Below, one piece after another: positions 1 to 7,633 of a stretch of 12,392 bases of DNA (position 1 is its first letter; every line of letters begins with the position of its first letter). The stretch is from DATEOR01 sp035296905. Lineage in GTDB: Bacteria > Actinomycetota > Thermoleophilia > Gaiellales > Gaiellaceae. The notes under the pieces are model-generated. The model worked only from the letters and a program-made list of their open reading frames with translations. It made no database searches and was not told the DNA's origin. The stretch covers positions 1 through 12,392 of the forward strand of contig DATHAA010000034.1 in assembly GCA_035296905.1 (NCBI GenBank). Direction: 5' to 3'. The position numbers and the translations under genes were made by a program.

Positions 1-956
1 TCTTTCTCTACGTCGACACCTGGGACCCGCACGAGCCCTGGGACGCGCCCGACTACTACACGCAGCTCTACCTGCCCGACTACGACGGGCGGAAGCTCTA
101 CCCGGCGTACGGGAACTGGCGGGAGGCAGGGCTCACGGAAGAGGACGTCGCGCTCGCGCACGCGACGTACTGCGGCGAGGTGACCATGGTCGACCGGTGG
201 ATTGGACGGCTGCTCACGAAGCTCGACGTCGTCGGGCTCGCCGACAACACCGTCGTGCTCTTCACGTCCGATCACGGCTTCTACTTCGGCGAGCACGGCT
301 ACTTCGGGAAGGCCGAATGGGTCCACGACCCGGGCGCGCAGCTGAGCGAGGACGCGGTGGTGCCCACGTGGTTCTCGCAGTCGTGGCTCCTGACGATCGG
401 CTGGTCGCCGCTCTACCAGGAGCTCACGCGGGTCCCCCTCGTCGTTCGGGCCCCGGGCGTCGTGCCCGGGAGGCGCGCGGCGCTGACGACGGCGTCCGAT
501 ATTCCGGCCACGATTCTCGATCTTGTCGGGATCGAGCCGGCCGTGGACATGCACGGAAAGTCGTTTAAGGACGTTCTTCTCGGAGAGACGAATGAGCACC
601 GGCCTTTCGTCGTCAGCTCGTGGCCCCTCTACTTCGCCGAGGGCGAACTGACGAGTGCGATCGACTCGCGTCCGCGGCGGATCGCGAGCTACATGCCGAT
701 CACGGTGACGACTCACCGCTGGTCGCTCGTCATGGGCGGGCCCGACGAGCCGCCCGAGCTCTACGACCTGGAGCGGGACTCTGCCGAGTCGGTGAACGTC
801 TGGGCCGAGAACGCCGCCGAGGGCTCGCAATTGTTTCAGCAGGCGATCGAGTTTCTCGAGGAGTGCGGCACGTCGGAGCGATTCCTCGCGCCGCGCCGAG
901 AGTCGCTTCGGACGTTCGCCGCGCACATCGCCGCGGACAGGTCGACCGACCATTGA
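1..956 (+). CDS. Sulfatase family hydrolase, C-terminal part (5' end outside window)
   Basis: This is an alkaline-phosphatase-superfamily sulfatase, which hydrolyses sulfate esters. The reading frame is open from position 3, well before the GTG at 180, so the gene begins outside the window and 317 residues are visible. The fragment opens with FLYVDTWDPHEPWD, a typical mid-sulfatase segment. TSDHG (visible residues 88-92) holds the Asp-His metal-binding pair, and GEHGYFGK follows with a Lys at visible residue 103 that matches the sulfate-contacting Lys of the family. A helix GEVTMVDRWIGRLL lies near residue 58. The N-terminal Cys/Ser-x-Pro-x-Arg site that matures to formylglycine is not in view, so activity cannot be confirmed. 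The segment between the Lys and the TRVPLVVRAPG strand has extra hydrophobic residues (WFSQSWLLTIGW). The substrate cannot be told from this half. A peptide-type ABC transporter follows 214 bases later, which may hint at a shared role. Family assignment is confident. Confidence 0.9.
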   Translation, partial: FLYVDTWDPHEPWDAPDYYTQLYLPDYDGRKLYPAYGNWREAGLTEEDVALAHATYCGEVTMVDRWIGRLLTKLDVVGLADNTVVLFTSDHGFYFGEHGYFGKAEWVHDPGAQLSEDAVVPTWFSQSWLLTIGWSPLYQELTRVPLVVRAPGVVPGRRAALTTASDIPATILDLVGIEPAVDMHGKSFKDVLLGETNEHRPFVVSSWPLYFAEGELTSAIDSRPRRIASYMPITVTTHRWSLVMGGPDEPPELYDLERDSAESVNVWAENAAEGSQLFQQAIEFLEECGTSERFLAPRRESLRTFAAHIAADRSTDH

Positions 957-981
957 ATCCGGGGTCCTGTTGGACTATGGT
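953..981 (+). promoter_or_regulatory. Candidate promoter for the transporter operon
   Basis: TTGAAT (953-958) and TATGGT (976-981) are separated by exactly 17 bases. They resemble the housekeeping -35 (TTGACA) and -10 (TATAAT/TANNNT) boxes. The -35 box overlaps the sulfatase stop codon. Transcription would begin near 988 and leave a leader of roughly 180 bases before the binding-protein start at 1171. I saw no riboswitch-like fold or terminator in that leader. This is a pattern match only. Confidence 0.35.
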
Positions 982-1155
982 CGCCCAGTTGCGCCATGAG
1001 CAGTCGCTCGGACTACCGGCGGGGATAGTGACCTTGTCTGTCCGGGACGGAAACGAGGCAGTGACGCTCGCGCTTCGTGGGCTGGCAACGCTATGCAGGC
1101 AGGCGACCACGGCGACCGGGTCCGACCTGATGTGGAACGTGCAGGCGGCCTAAAC

Positions 1156-1165
1156 GAGGAGGAGG
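1156..1165 (+). promoter_or_regulatory. Strong ribosome binding site for the substrate-binding protein
   Basis: GAGGAGGAGG ends five bases before the ATG at 1171. It is the best Shine-Dalgarno sequence in the window and fixes the start of the binding protein at 1171, in a different frame from most of the gene. This supports the view that the downstream frame change is a defect and not a wrong start choice. Confidence 0.85.
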
Positions 1166-1170
1166 CACCT

Positions 1171-2816
1171 ATGTCAAACGCAGGCGATCGAATTCCGCGC
1201 GGGCCATACGAGAGGGGGCTCACCCGAGAGGAGCTTCTCCGGCGAGCGGCCTTCGGCGGCGTCTGCTCACGGGCTTCGGAGCGCTCGGCGCAGGGTGCGC
1301 AGGCGACGACGACGCCACCGCCACCGGTACCGGCGAGACCGACACCACGGGCCAGCCGAAGCGCGGAGGCACGTTCCGATTCGGAACCACCGGCGGGTCC
1401 GCCAAGGATTTCATCGACGGGCAGCACATCGTCGCGAAGCCTGACATTGTCCGCCTGGTCGCGACCTTCGAGTCTCTGGGCCGCTTCGACGAGGAATATG
1501 TGGCCCAGGTCGACGGGCTAGCCGAGGAGATCACCGCGGAGGCGGCGGATCGTTGGACAATCCGCCTGCGAGACGGGATCGAGTTCCACAACGGCAAGAC
1601 CGTGACGGCCGACGACGTCATCTACTCGATCCAGCGAATCTTGAATGCGGATCTAGGGCTCTTCGGGCACGGAGGCTTCGCCGCGGTCGACGGCAATGCG
1701 ATCGACAAGGTCGACGAAAGAACGGTCACGCTGAACCTCACCCGTCCGGACTCGACGCTGCTCGACGCCTTCTCCCAGTACTACGACGCGATCGTGCCCG
1801 AGGGCTACAGCCCTAACGGCGTCGGCAAGGGCGATCCGATCGGGACCGGGCCGTACAAGGTCCAGAGCTTCGAGCCCGGCCAACGGAGCGTCCATGTCCG
1901 CAACGAGAACTACTGGCGCGAAGGCCAGCCGTACTTCGATGAGGTCCAGATCATCGACTTCCCCACGGAGACGGCCAAGATCAACGCCCTCCTCGGTGGT
2001 CAACTCGACGCCATCAGTGACGTACCGTACGGACAGATTCCCTTGATCGAGGGGCGCGAGAACCTCGCCATCTACGAGTCGCAGACCGGCGCCTGGGATC
2101 CCATCTGCATGCGGGTCGATCAAGAGCCGTTCAAGGACGCGCGCGTCCGCCAGGCGTTCCGTCTCATCGCCAACCGGGAGGAGATGGTCGCGCAGGCCCT
2201 CGCGGGTCATGGCTCGGTTGCGAACGACATCTACTCTCCGTTCGACCCCTGTTACGCCGGCGGCGATTTTCCGCAGCGAGAGCAGGATGCCGACCAGGCG
2301 AAGTCGCTCCTGAGCGCGGCCGGGCAAGACGGCCTGACTATCGACCTGTACACGACGCCGGCCGACACCGGCATGGTCGAGTGCGCGCAGGTCTTCGCCC
2401 AGAACGCGAAGGACGCCGGCGTCAAGGTCAACGTCAAGAACGTCGACGGCGGCGTCTTCTACGGCGACCAGTACCTCAAGTGGACTTTCTCCACGGATTA
2501 CTGGGGAACGCGCAACTACCTCGCGCAAGTGGGTGCGGGCAGCCTGCCAAGCTCGGCCTTCAACGAGACGCATTGGAACCACCCTGAGTTCAACAAGCTC
2601 TACGAGCAGGCGCTCGCGGCCGTGGACGAGGAGAAGCGCTGCGAGATCATCCGCGAGATGCAGCAGATCGAGTACGACGAAGGCGGGCACATCCTCTGGG
2701 GGTTCAAGAACCTCATCGATGCCCATAGCAAGAGCGTCGCCGGCTTGAAGCCCGACAGAGGAACGCTCAACCTGAACAAGTACGGAAACGGGTTCCGAAC
2801 GATCTACTTTGTCTAG
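1171..2816 (+). CDS. ABC transporter substrate-binding lipoprotein (family 5, peptide/nickel/opine type), frameshifted in its signal peptide
   Basis: This is the extracellular, membrane-anchored solute receptor for the permeases and ATPase encoded just downstream. Translation from ATG 1171 gives MSNAGDRIPRGPYERGL then LTREELLRRAAFGG, a Tat-like leader with an Arg pair at 24-25. Near 1261-1263 the frame must change. The other frame continues LLTGFGALGAGC (lipobox-like, Cys as anchor), an Asp/Thr-rich linker, then QPKRGGTFRFG, the usual start of the mature domain, and stays open to TAG 2814-2816. Restoring one C in GGCGTCTGCTC gives GGVLLTGFG and a 548-residue protein, normal for the family. 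Family signs include WTIRLRDGIEFHNGKTVTADDV, GTGPYKV, ENYWR and ARVRQAF. Without the repair, the first usual start in the long frame is GTG 1500, which would yield a protein lacking leader, anchor and the first mature strand. The stop overlaps the next gene by 8 bases. The ligand is unknown. Confidence 0.88.
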
Positions 2817-3936
2817 AACGCCTGAAACCGACGCGGTCGAGCCCGTCCAAAGCGAGCCCAGCCTCATCGCGCCGGTGTCTGCCGAGGCCGCGGTTAGCAC
2901 GGACCCGCTGACCGCGGGGTTCCTCAGTGAAACGGGCACCGCTCTTCCGCGTCGGCACAGGCGGCCGAGGGTCTTTCGAGGTATCACCGGCTTCATCGTC
3001 CGGCGGACACTGCTGGGCGTCCTAACGCTCTTCGTAGCCTCGATCATCATCTTCGCGGCCACCCAGGCGCTCCCCGGCGATCCCGCCCGGGCGATCCTCG
3101 GGCGCACGGCTACGCCGGAGTCACTGGCCGCGCTAAGGGAGCAGCTCAACCTCGACCGGCCGGTCGTCGGGCAGTACTGGGACTGGCTGTCTGGAGTCGT
3201 CAGGGGTGATCTGGGGGACTCGCTCGTCGCCGGGCAGCCCGTCACCGAGCTCCTAGGGTCGCGGATCGTCAACTCGGCGTTTCTCATGTTCATCTCGGCG
3301 CTGATCAGCGTCCCGCTCGCGATCCTGATCGGCACGGTTTCCGCCCGCCGCCGCGATGGGCCGATCGACCACGCCCTCTCGGTCGTCACGCTCGCGCTCG
3401 CCGCGCTGCCGGAGTTCGTCGTCGGGATCGCGTTCGTGGTTCTGCTCGGCACGACCGTCTTCACCGTGCTCCCGCCTGTCTCGCTCATTCCACCCGGCAG
3501 CCCACCCTGGAACTACCCCAAGGAGCTCATCCTGCCGACCCTGACTCTTGTCGTCGCCGTGACGCCTTACATCGCTCGGATTATGCGGGCGTCGATGGTC
3601 GAGGTGCTCGAGAGCGAATACGTCGAGATGGCGAGGCTCAAGGGGCTTCGCGAGCGGAAGGTGGTCTGGCGGCATGCGCTGCCGAATGCGATCGCCCCAA
3701 CGATCCAGGTGACGGCGATCAACCTTGCCTATCTGGCCGGGGGCATCGTCGTCGTCGAGTTCGTGTTCGCCTACGCCGGAATCGGCGCGGCGCTGGTAGA
3801 CGGCGTCGCGAACCGTGACATCCCGATCGTCCAGGCCGTCTCGTTGCTCATCGCCGGCGTCTACGTCGTGCTCAACCTCATCGCCGACGTCGCCACGATC
3901 CTAGTCAGCCCGCGCGTGCGAACGACACTCCGATGA
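2809..3936 (+). CDS. ABC transporter permease, DppB/OppB type
   Basis: This is one of the two inner-membrane subunits that form the translocation channel. Of 375 residues, about six hydrophobic segments are visible (roughly 66-86, 155-178, 187-218, 240-258, 303-328 and 340-366). The cytoplasmic EAA loop that docks on the ATPase is at 271-297 (EMARLKGLRERKVVWRHALP), and the DppB-type GDPAR motif follows segment 1. The first usual start is TTG 2809, inside the end of the binding-protein gene; the next is GTG 2875 (residue 23). No good Shine-Dalgarno is present, so translation is probably coupled to the gene before. Either start leaves a polar, Pro/Glu-rich extension of about 45-65 residues before the first membrane segment, longer than is usual for DppB. 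The gene ends in an ATGA overlap with the next permease. Confidence 0.9.
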   Translation: MSRTPETDAVEPVQSEPSLIAPVSAEAAVSTDPLTAGFLSETGTALPRRHRRPRVFRGITGFIVRRTLLGVLTLFVASIIIFAATQALPGDPARAILGRTATPESLAALREQLNLDRPVVGQYWDWLSGVVRGDLGDSLVAGQPVTELLGSRIVNSAFLMFISALISVPLAILIGTVSARRRDGPIDHALSVVTLALAALPEFVVGIAFVVLLGTTVFTVLPPVSLIPPGSPPWNYPKELILPTLTLVVAVTPYIARIMRASMVEVLESEYVEMARLKGLRERKVVWRHALPNAIAPTIQVTAINLAYLAGGIVVVEFVFAYAGIGAALVDGVANRDIPIVQAVSLLIAGVYVVLNLIADVATILVSPRVRTTLR

Positions 3937-4832
3937 CGACGGCCACTGCTCCGGCGGGACCGGCATTCATCTCCCCCAAGCAGCGCCGACCGGGGGTGGT
4001 CCTCCTCCTCGGCGCCTGGGGACAGGCGCGGACGAAGATCGGGCTCGGTCTCGTCATCCTGCTGGTCGGCTGCGCTCTGATCGGGCCGCTGTTCGCGCCT
4101 GCGGACCCGACAGAGTTCGTGGCCGCGCCGTTCGCCGAGCCGTCCGCGGACGCGCTCTTCGGTACCGACAACCTCGGACGCGACGTACTCAGCCGCTTTC
4201 TCTGGGGCGGCCGCTCCGTCCTCTCGCTAGCAATCCTTTCCACCCTCATCGGAGTCAGTCTTGGAGTCGCGATCGGTCTCGTGGCGGCGTACGCGCGCAA
4301 CGTCCTCGACGACGTGCTCATGCGCACAATGGACGTCATCCTCGCCTTCCCGCAGATCGTCCTCGCTCTCGTCGCCGTGGCGACCGTGGGCCCCAAACTG
4401 TGGCTGCTCGTACTCGTGGTCGGGATCACGACCGCGCCGCGCGTCGCCCGAGTCGTTCGCGGGGCTGCCCTCGACGTGGTCGAGCGGGACTTCGTCCGCG
4501 CCGCTGAGGGCATCGGCGTCTCGCGAAACAAGATCCTCTTCGGCGAGGTGCTGCCGAACGTGACAAGCCCTCTCGTCGTGGAAGCCAGTCTCCGTCTGAC
4601 GTTCTCGATCGCGCTCATCTCCGCTCTGAGCTTTCTCGGCTTCGGGCTTCAGCCCCCCGCGGCCGACTGGGGTCTGATGATCAACGAGAATCGGCTGGGC
4701 CTGGAGATCCAGCCCTGGGGGGTCGTCCTCCCCGTGATCGCCATCGGCCTGCTCACGATTGGCACGAGCCTGATCGGAGACGGGTTCTCACGCGCCTCGA
4801 TCGGAATCCAGCGGGGCGCGCGCGCGGAGTGA
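3933..4832 (+). CDS. ABC transporter permease, DppC/OppC type
   Basis: This is the second channel subunit, partner of the DppB-type permease. It has 299 residues, normal for the family. A short cytoplasmic N-terminus is followed by a membrane segment (about 36-55), then the family hallmark FGTDNLGRDVLSR (76-88). Further membrane segments lie near 96-120, 134-165, 222-240 and 262-285. The EAA loop is at about 187-209 (FVRAAEGIGVSRNKILFGEV, then LPN). The ATG at 3933 overlaps the preceding stop as ATGA, and its own stop overlaps the next start as GTGA, so the cluster is read as one translationally coupled operon. Confidence 0.92.
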   Translation: MTTATAPAGPAFISPKQRRPGVVLLLGAWGQARTKIGLGLVILLVGCALIGPLFAPADPTEFVAAPFAEPSADALFGTDNLGRDVLSRFLWGGRSVLSLAILSTLIGVSLGVAIGLVAAYARNVLDDVLMRTMDVILAFPQIVLALVAVATVGPKLWLLVLVVGITTAPRVARVVRGAALDVVERDFVRAAEGIGVSRNKILFGEVLPNVTSPLVVEASLRLTFSIALISALSFLGFGLQPPAADWGLMINENRLGLEIQPWGVVLPVIAIGLLTIGTSLIGDGFSRASIGIQRGARAE

Positions 4833-6634
4833 ATACGCCGGCCCTGGAGCACGGTGGCCCCGTCGTCGAGGTCGACGGTCTCCGCGTCGATGTGGTCGAG
4901 CAGGGCTTCGACATCGTCGACGAGATCTCGTTCCAGATCGACGCCGGCGAGGTGCTCGGGCTCGTCGGTGAATCCGGCTCGGGCAAAACAACGGTCGGCC
5001 TCACCCTTATGGGCCACACGAGGCGAGGGGCGCGGATCGCGCGAGGGCGGATCCTCATCGAGGGACGCGACATCCTGAAGCTACGGCCGAGCGAGCTGCG
5101 CGCCCTGCGCGGGCGAACCGTCTCCTACGTTCCGCAGGATCCGGCCTCGGCGCTCAACCCGGCGCTGCGGATCGGCACCCAGCTCGAGGAGACTCTTTCG
5201 GCGCACGAGTTCGGCTCGTCTCGTGCGGAACGGCGTGAGCGACTCGACGAGATGCTAGACGAGGTCCTCCTCCCCCGCGACCAGCGCTTCCTCGCACGCT
5301 ATCCGCACCAGCTCTCGGGGGGCCAGCAGCAGCGCATCGGCCTGGCGATGGCCTTCTCCTGCCGCCCGAGCGTGATCGTTCTCGACGAGCCCACCACCGG
5401 ACTCGACGTGACGACGCAGGCCCACGTGCTTGACACAGTGCGCGACCTCTGCAGCGTCCACCGGATCGCGGCGCTTTACGTAAGCCACGACCTCGCCGTT
5501 GTATCTTCTCTCGCGAGCCGCGTCGCGGTCATGTACGCCGGCCGCATCGTCGAGCTGGGTCCTCGCCACGAGCTCTATCACGCGGCGGCTCACCCCTACG
5601 CGCGCCGCCTCATCGAGGCGATTCCCGAGATCTCGGGGCGCCATGCCCTCGCCGGCATCCCCGGCACCGCTCCTCGGCCCGGCCACCGGTCCAGCGGGTG
5701 CTTCTTTACGCCGCGGTGTACATACGCCGTCGAGCAGTGCGGCCGGGAGTTCCCGCCTGTCGAGCGGGTCGGCGATGACCACGAGGTGCGCTGCTACCGA
5801 CACGACGACGTGCTGGCAGAGGCTACTCGCGACCGGAAGCCCGCCCAGGCGCTGGGCGCGGTCGCCCCGGAGGAGGGAGTGATCGCGGCGGACCGGATCA
5901 CCGCCTCCTACGGCGAACGGGAGGTGCTGCACGACGTCAGCCTCGCCGTCCAGCCGCAGGAATGCCTCGCACTGGTGGGCGAGTCCGGCTCCGGAAAGAC
6001 GACGCTCGCTCGGTGTATCTCGGGCCTGCACCGCGACTTCACCGGCGAGTTGAGACTGCGTGGAGAGCACCTTGCTCCGGGTGCGCGGGCCCGCACCCTC
6101 AAGATGCGCCAGGAGATCCAGTATGTCTTCCAGAGCCCGTATGGCTCCTTGAACCCGCGCAGGACCGTGGGCCAGATCGTGGGGCAACCGCTCAAGCTCT
6201 TCTTTGACTTCCGACGGCGTGAGACCGAGGCGCGTGTCCTCGCCGTACTTGAGCGGGTCGCGATGAGCCCGTCCATCGCCGACCGCTATCCCGACCAGCT
6301 ATCCGGGGGCGAGAGGCAGCGAGTAGCGATCGCCCGAGCCCTCGTCTGCAAGCCCTCGCTCTTGATCTGCGACGAAGTCACGTCTGCGCTCGACGTCTCA
6401 GTTCAGGCCGCGATCGTTGAGCTCCTGCGGGCCCTACAGCAGGACATGGGTCTGACGATGCTCTTCGTGACACACAATCTGCCACTTGTGCGCTCGATCG
6501 CGCATCGCGTGGTGGTGATGAGCGAGGGCCGCATCGTCGAAGTCGGCCCGGCGGACCGGGTGCTCGACGCGCCCGAGGCCGAATACACGCAGAAGCTGCT
6601 CGCGAATACGCCAACGCTCGAAGCCGTCGCGTGA
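4829..6634 (+). CDS. Fused dipeptide/oligopeptide-type ABC transporter ATPase (DppD-DppF fusion)
   Basis: This cytoplasmic protein powers the transporter and carries both nucleotide-binding domains in one 601-residue chain, where many systems use separate DppD and DppF. Domain 1 has Walker A GESGSGKTT (47-55), Q-loop Gln103, signature LSGGQ (162-166), Walker B VLDEP (184-188) and His220. Domain 2 has GESGSGKTT (384-392), Gln435, LSGGE (491-495), CDE (514-516) and His549. Walker B of domain 2 reads DEVTSALD where DEPT is commoner. Both domains therefore look catalytically complete. Between them is the DppD-type C-terminal extension with Cys291, Cys297, Cys304 and Cys322 (GCFFTPRC...C...RCY). 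In at least some family members these cysteines are reported to hold an iron-sulfur cluster; here that is inference. The GTG start is set by the GTGA overlap with the permease stop. No T-rich terminator is evident downstream. Confidence 0.93.
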   Translation: MNTPALEHGGPVVEVDGLRVDVVEQGFDIVDEISFQIDAGEVLGLVGESGSGKTTVGLTLMGHTRRGARIARGRILIEGRDILKLRPSELRALRGRTVSYVPQDPASALNPALRIGTQLEETLSAHEFGSSRAERRERLDEMLDEVLLPRDQRFLARYPHQLSGGQQQRIGLAMAFSCRPSVIVLDEPTTGLDVTTQAHVLDTVRDLCSVHRIAALYVSHDLAVVSSLASRVAVMYAGRIVELGPRHELYHAAAHPYARRLIEAIPEISGRHALAGIPGTAPRPGHRSSGCFFTPRCTYAVEQCGREFPPVERVGDDHEVRCYRHDDVLAEATRDRKPAQALGAVAPEEGVIAADRITASYGEREVLHDVSLAVQPQECLALVGESGSGKTTLARCISGLHRDFTGELRLRGEHLAPGARARTLKMRQEIQYVFQSPYGSLNPRRTVGQIVGQPLKLFFDFRRRETEARVLAVLERVAMSPSIADRYPDQLSGGERQRVAIARALVCKPSLLICDEVTSALDVSVQAAIVELLRALQQDMGLTMLFVTHNLPLVRSIAHRVVVMSEGRIVEVGPADRVLDAPEAEYTQKLLANTPTLEAVA

Positions 6635-6654
6635 ACCCTGCCGTTCAGAGCTAG

Positions 6655-6969
6655 TCCAGACTGCTTCCGGAACACGCGGGACAACCCCGCAACGCGGGGA
6701 CGGTCGTCTCGACGTGGCCCAGCGCTCGGTAGAGACTCAGGTTCTCGGTCACTTGGCTCGTTCGTGTACAGCTCGACCGCCGGAAGGCAGAGCTTGCTCG
6801 CAAGACGCTCGGCGAAGTCGATCAGCGCGCGGTCGATGCCCCGACCTTGCCCTGTCGGGGGCGGCCACGTTCTCGAGGATGAGCAACTTCTGCCGAGGTC
6901 TGACGACGAGCACCGCGAGCGTGTTTCGGGGATCTCCCAGCAGGCTCCGCGGTGCGCGAAGACGATCAT
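6655..6969 (-). pseudogene. Decayed GNAT-family N-acetyltransferase
   Basis: Recognisable acetyltransferase pieces are spread over all three minus-strand frames. Reading down from 6969: an ATG that overlaps the HAD stop (ATGA) begins MIVFAHRGA; a second frame gives GDPRNTLAVLVVRP and LLILENVAAPDR (about 6937-6851); the first frame resumes with QGRGIDRALIDFAERL and LPAVELYTNE (6849-6757), holding the Q/RxxGxG/A acetyl-CoA loop; a third frame gives TENLSLYRALGHVETT (about 6749-6702); the first frame ends with LSRVFRKQSG (6696-6655). At least four single-base-type frame changes are needed. The N-terminal 50 or so residues of a normal GNAT are absent, because the intact HAD gene lies there. No continuous functional protein can be made. 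Poor local sequence quality would explain the frame changes but not the missing N-terminus. Confidence 0.8.
6675..6699. repeat. Two overlapping GC hairpins after the transporter operon
   Basis: GCGGG (6676-6680) can pair with CCCGC (6686-6690). Alternatively CCCCGC (6685-6690) can pair with GCGGGG (6694-6699) around a 3-base loop. The two stems exclude each other. They lie about 40-65 bases past the ATPase stop, between convergent units, inside the acetyltransferase remnant. No T-tract follows on either strand, so a terminator role is only a possibility. Confidence 0.3.
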
Positions 6970-7613
6970 CGGGAGAGGTAGCGGCGTAACACGTCCACGT
7001 CGACACGGTCGACGATCTCCTCGGCTCCTGCCAGGCGCTCCGGGACGAGGGTGCCGCGAACGGCAACGACTCGCATCCCTGCCCCGCGCGCCGAGGCGAT
7101 GCCCGCCTCGGTGTCTTCGAAGACCAGGACGTCCCCGGGATCGAGGTCGCCGTCGAGGAGCTCGAGCGCCCGCCGGTAGCCCTCAGGATCGGGCTTCCCG
7201 CGGGCGATGTCGTCGGCCGGGACGATCGCCGTGAATTGCGAGGCGAGGCCGGCCGCTTCGATCACGGGCTCGATCTCCGTACGTGCCGCTCCCGACACGA
7301 TCGCGACGGGGACTCGCTCGGCCGCAAATCGAACTGCTTCTCGGGTCGGCTCCTCGATCGAGGACCCGTCCGCACAGGCAGCGCGGTAGCGGACGATTCG
7401 CTCTTCGATCACGGCGTCGACGTCGGGGTGGTCTTCGCCTAACCAGGTGCGGACGATCTCGGGGTCGGACAGGCCGGCCAGGTGATCGAAGTACTCCTGT
7501 GCCGAGAGCGGCTTTCCGTGCACTGCGAAAAGCTCCGCGAAGATCTCGTAGAGGATCGGCTCGTCGTTCGAGAGCGTCCCGTTGAAGTCGAAGACGACGG
7601 CGCTGACCGCCAT
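6966..7613 (-). CDS. HAD-superfamily hydrolase (phosphoglycolate phosphatase/beta-phosphoglucomutase-like)
   Basis: This is a haloacid-dehalogenase-type phosphotransferase or phosphatase with a helical cap after motif I. Numbered from ATG 7613 it has 215 residues. Motif I is VFDFNGTL, with nucleophile Asp9 and Asn11 where most phosphatases of this class have a second Asp. Motif II is VAIVSGA (Ser107), motif III is RGKPDPEGY (Lys140) and motif IV is VFEDTEAGI (Glu166-Asp167). An in-frame GTG at 7625 would add four residues. I prefer ATG 7613 because a TAGTGT box covers 7622-7627 and would make the transcript start at the ATG. The Asn in DFNGT alters the usual general acid/base position, so strong phosphatase activity should not be assumed. 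The substrate is unknown. Its stop overlaps the ATG of the acetyltransferase remnant, which suggests the two were once co-translated. Confidence 0.87.
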   Translation of the reverse strand: MAVSAVVFDFNGTLSNDEPILYEIFAELFAVHGKPLSAQEYFDHLAGLSDPEIVRTWLGEDHPDVDAVIEERIVRYRAACADGSSIEEPTREAVRFAAERVPVAIVSGAARTEIEPVIEAAGLASQFTAIVPADDIARGKPDPEGYRRALELLDGDLDPGDVLVFEDTEAGIASARGAGMRVVAVRGTLVPERLAGAEEIVDRVDVDVLRRYLSR

Positions 7614-7621
7614 GGAGCGCG

Positions 7622-7627
7622 ACACTA
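7622..7627 (-). promoter_or_regulatory. Candidate -10 box for a leaderless HAD transcript
   Basis: On the minus strand TAGTGT ends 8 bases before the ATG at 7613. No Shine-Dalgarno is visible and no clear -35 box lies 16-18 bases further up. The box sits in the tiny gap between the divergent HAD and permease genes and overlaps the alternative GTG start. Confidence 0.35.
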
Positions 7628-7633
7628 CCGCCC

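Noticed and set aside
1028..1153. A 41-codon GTG-initiated frame just before the binding protein, a possible leader peptide.
   Set aside because: It has no Shine-Dalgarno, no regulatory codon runs and no attenuator-like hairpin pair. It is simply the end of a longer shadow frame of the sulfatase gene.
1255..1270. Programmed -1 ribosomal frameshifting in the binding-protein gene.
   Set aside because: No X XXY YYZ slippery site and no strong downstream stem are seen, and the event would be needed inside a signal peptide where no biological purpose is apparent. A mutation or sequence error is simpler.
1653..3488. A 611-codon open frame on the minus strand opposite the binding protein and permease.
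   Set aside because: It spans two well-supported opposite-strand genes and shows no family motif; it is a GC-bias shadow.
6685..6699. Hairpin CCCCGC-AAC-GCGGGG as an intrinsic terminator for the transporter operon.
   Set aside because: No T-run follows on either strand and the stem is only six pairs. Kept as a hairpin, not called a terminator.
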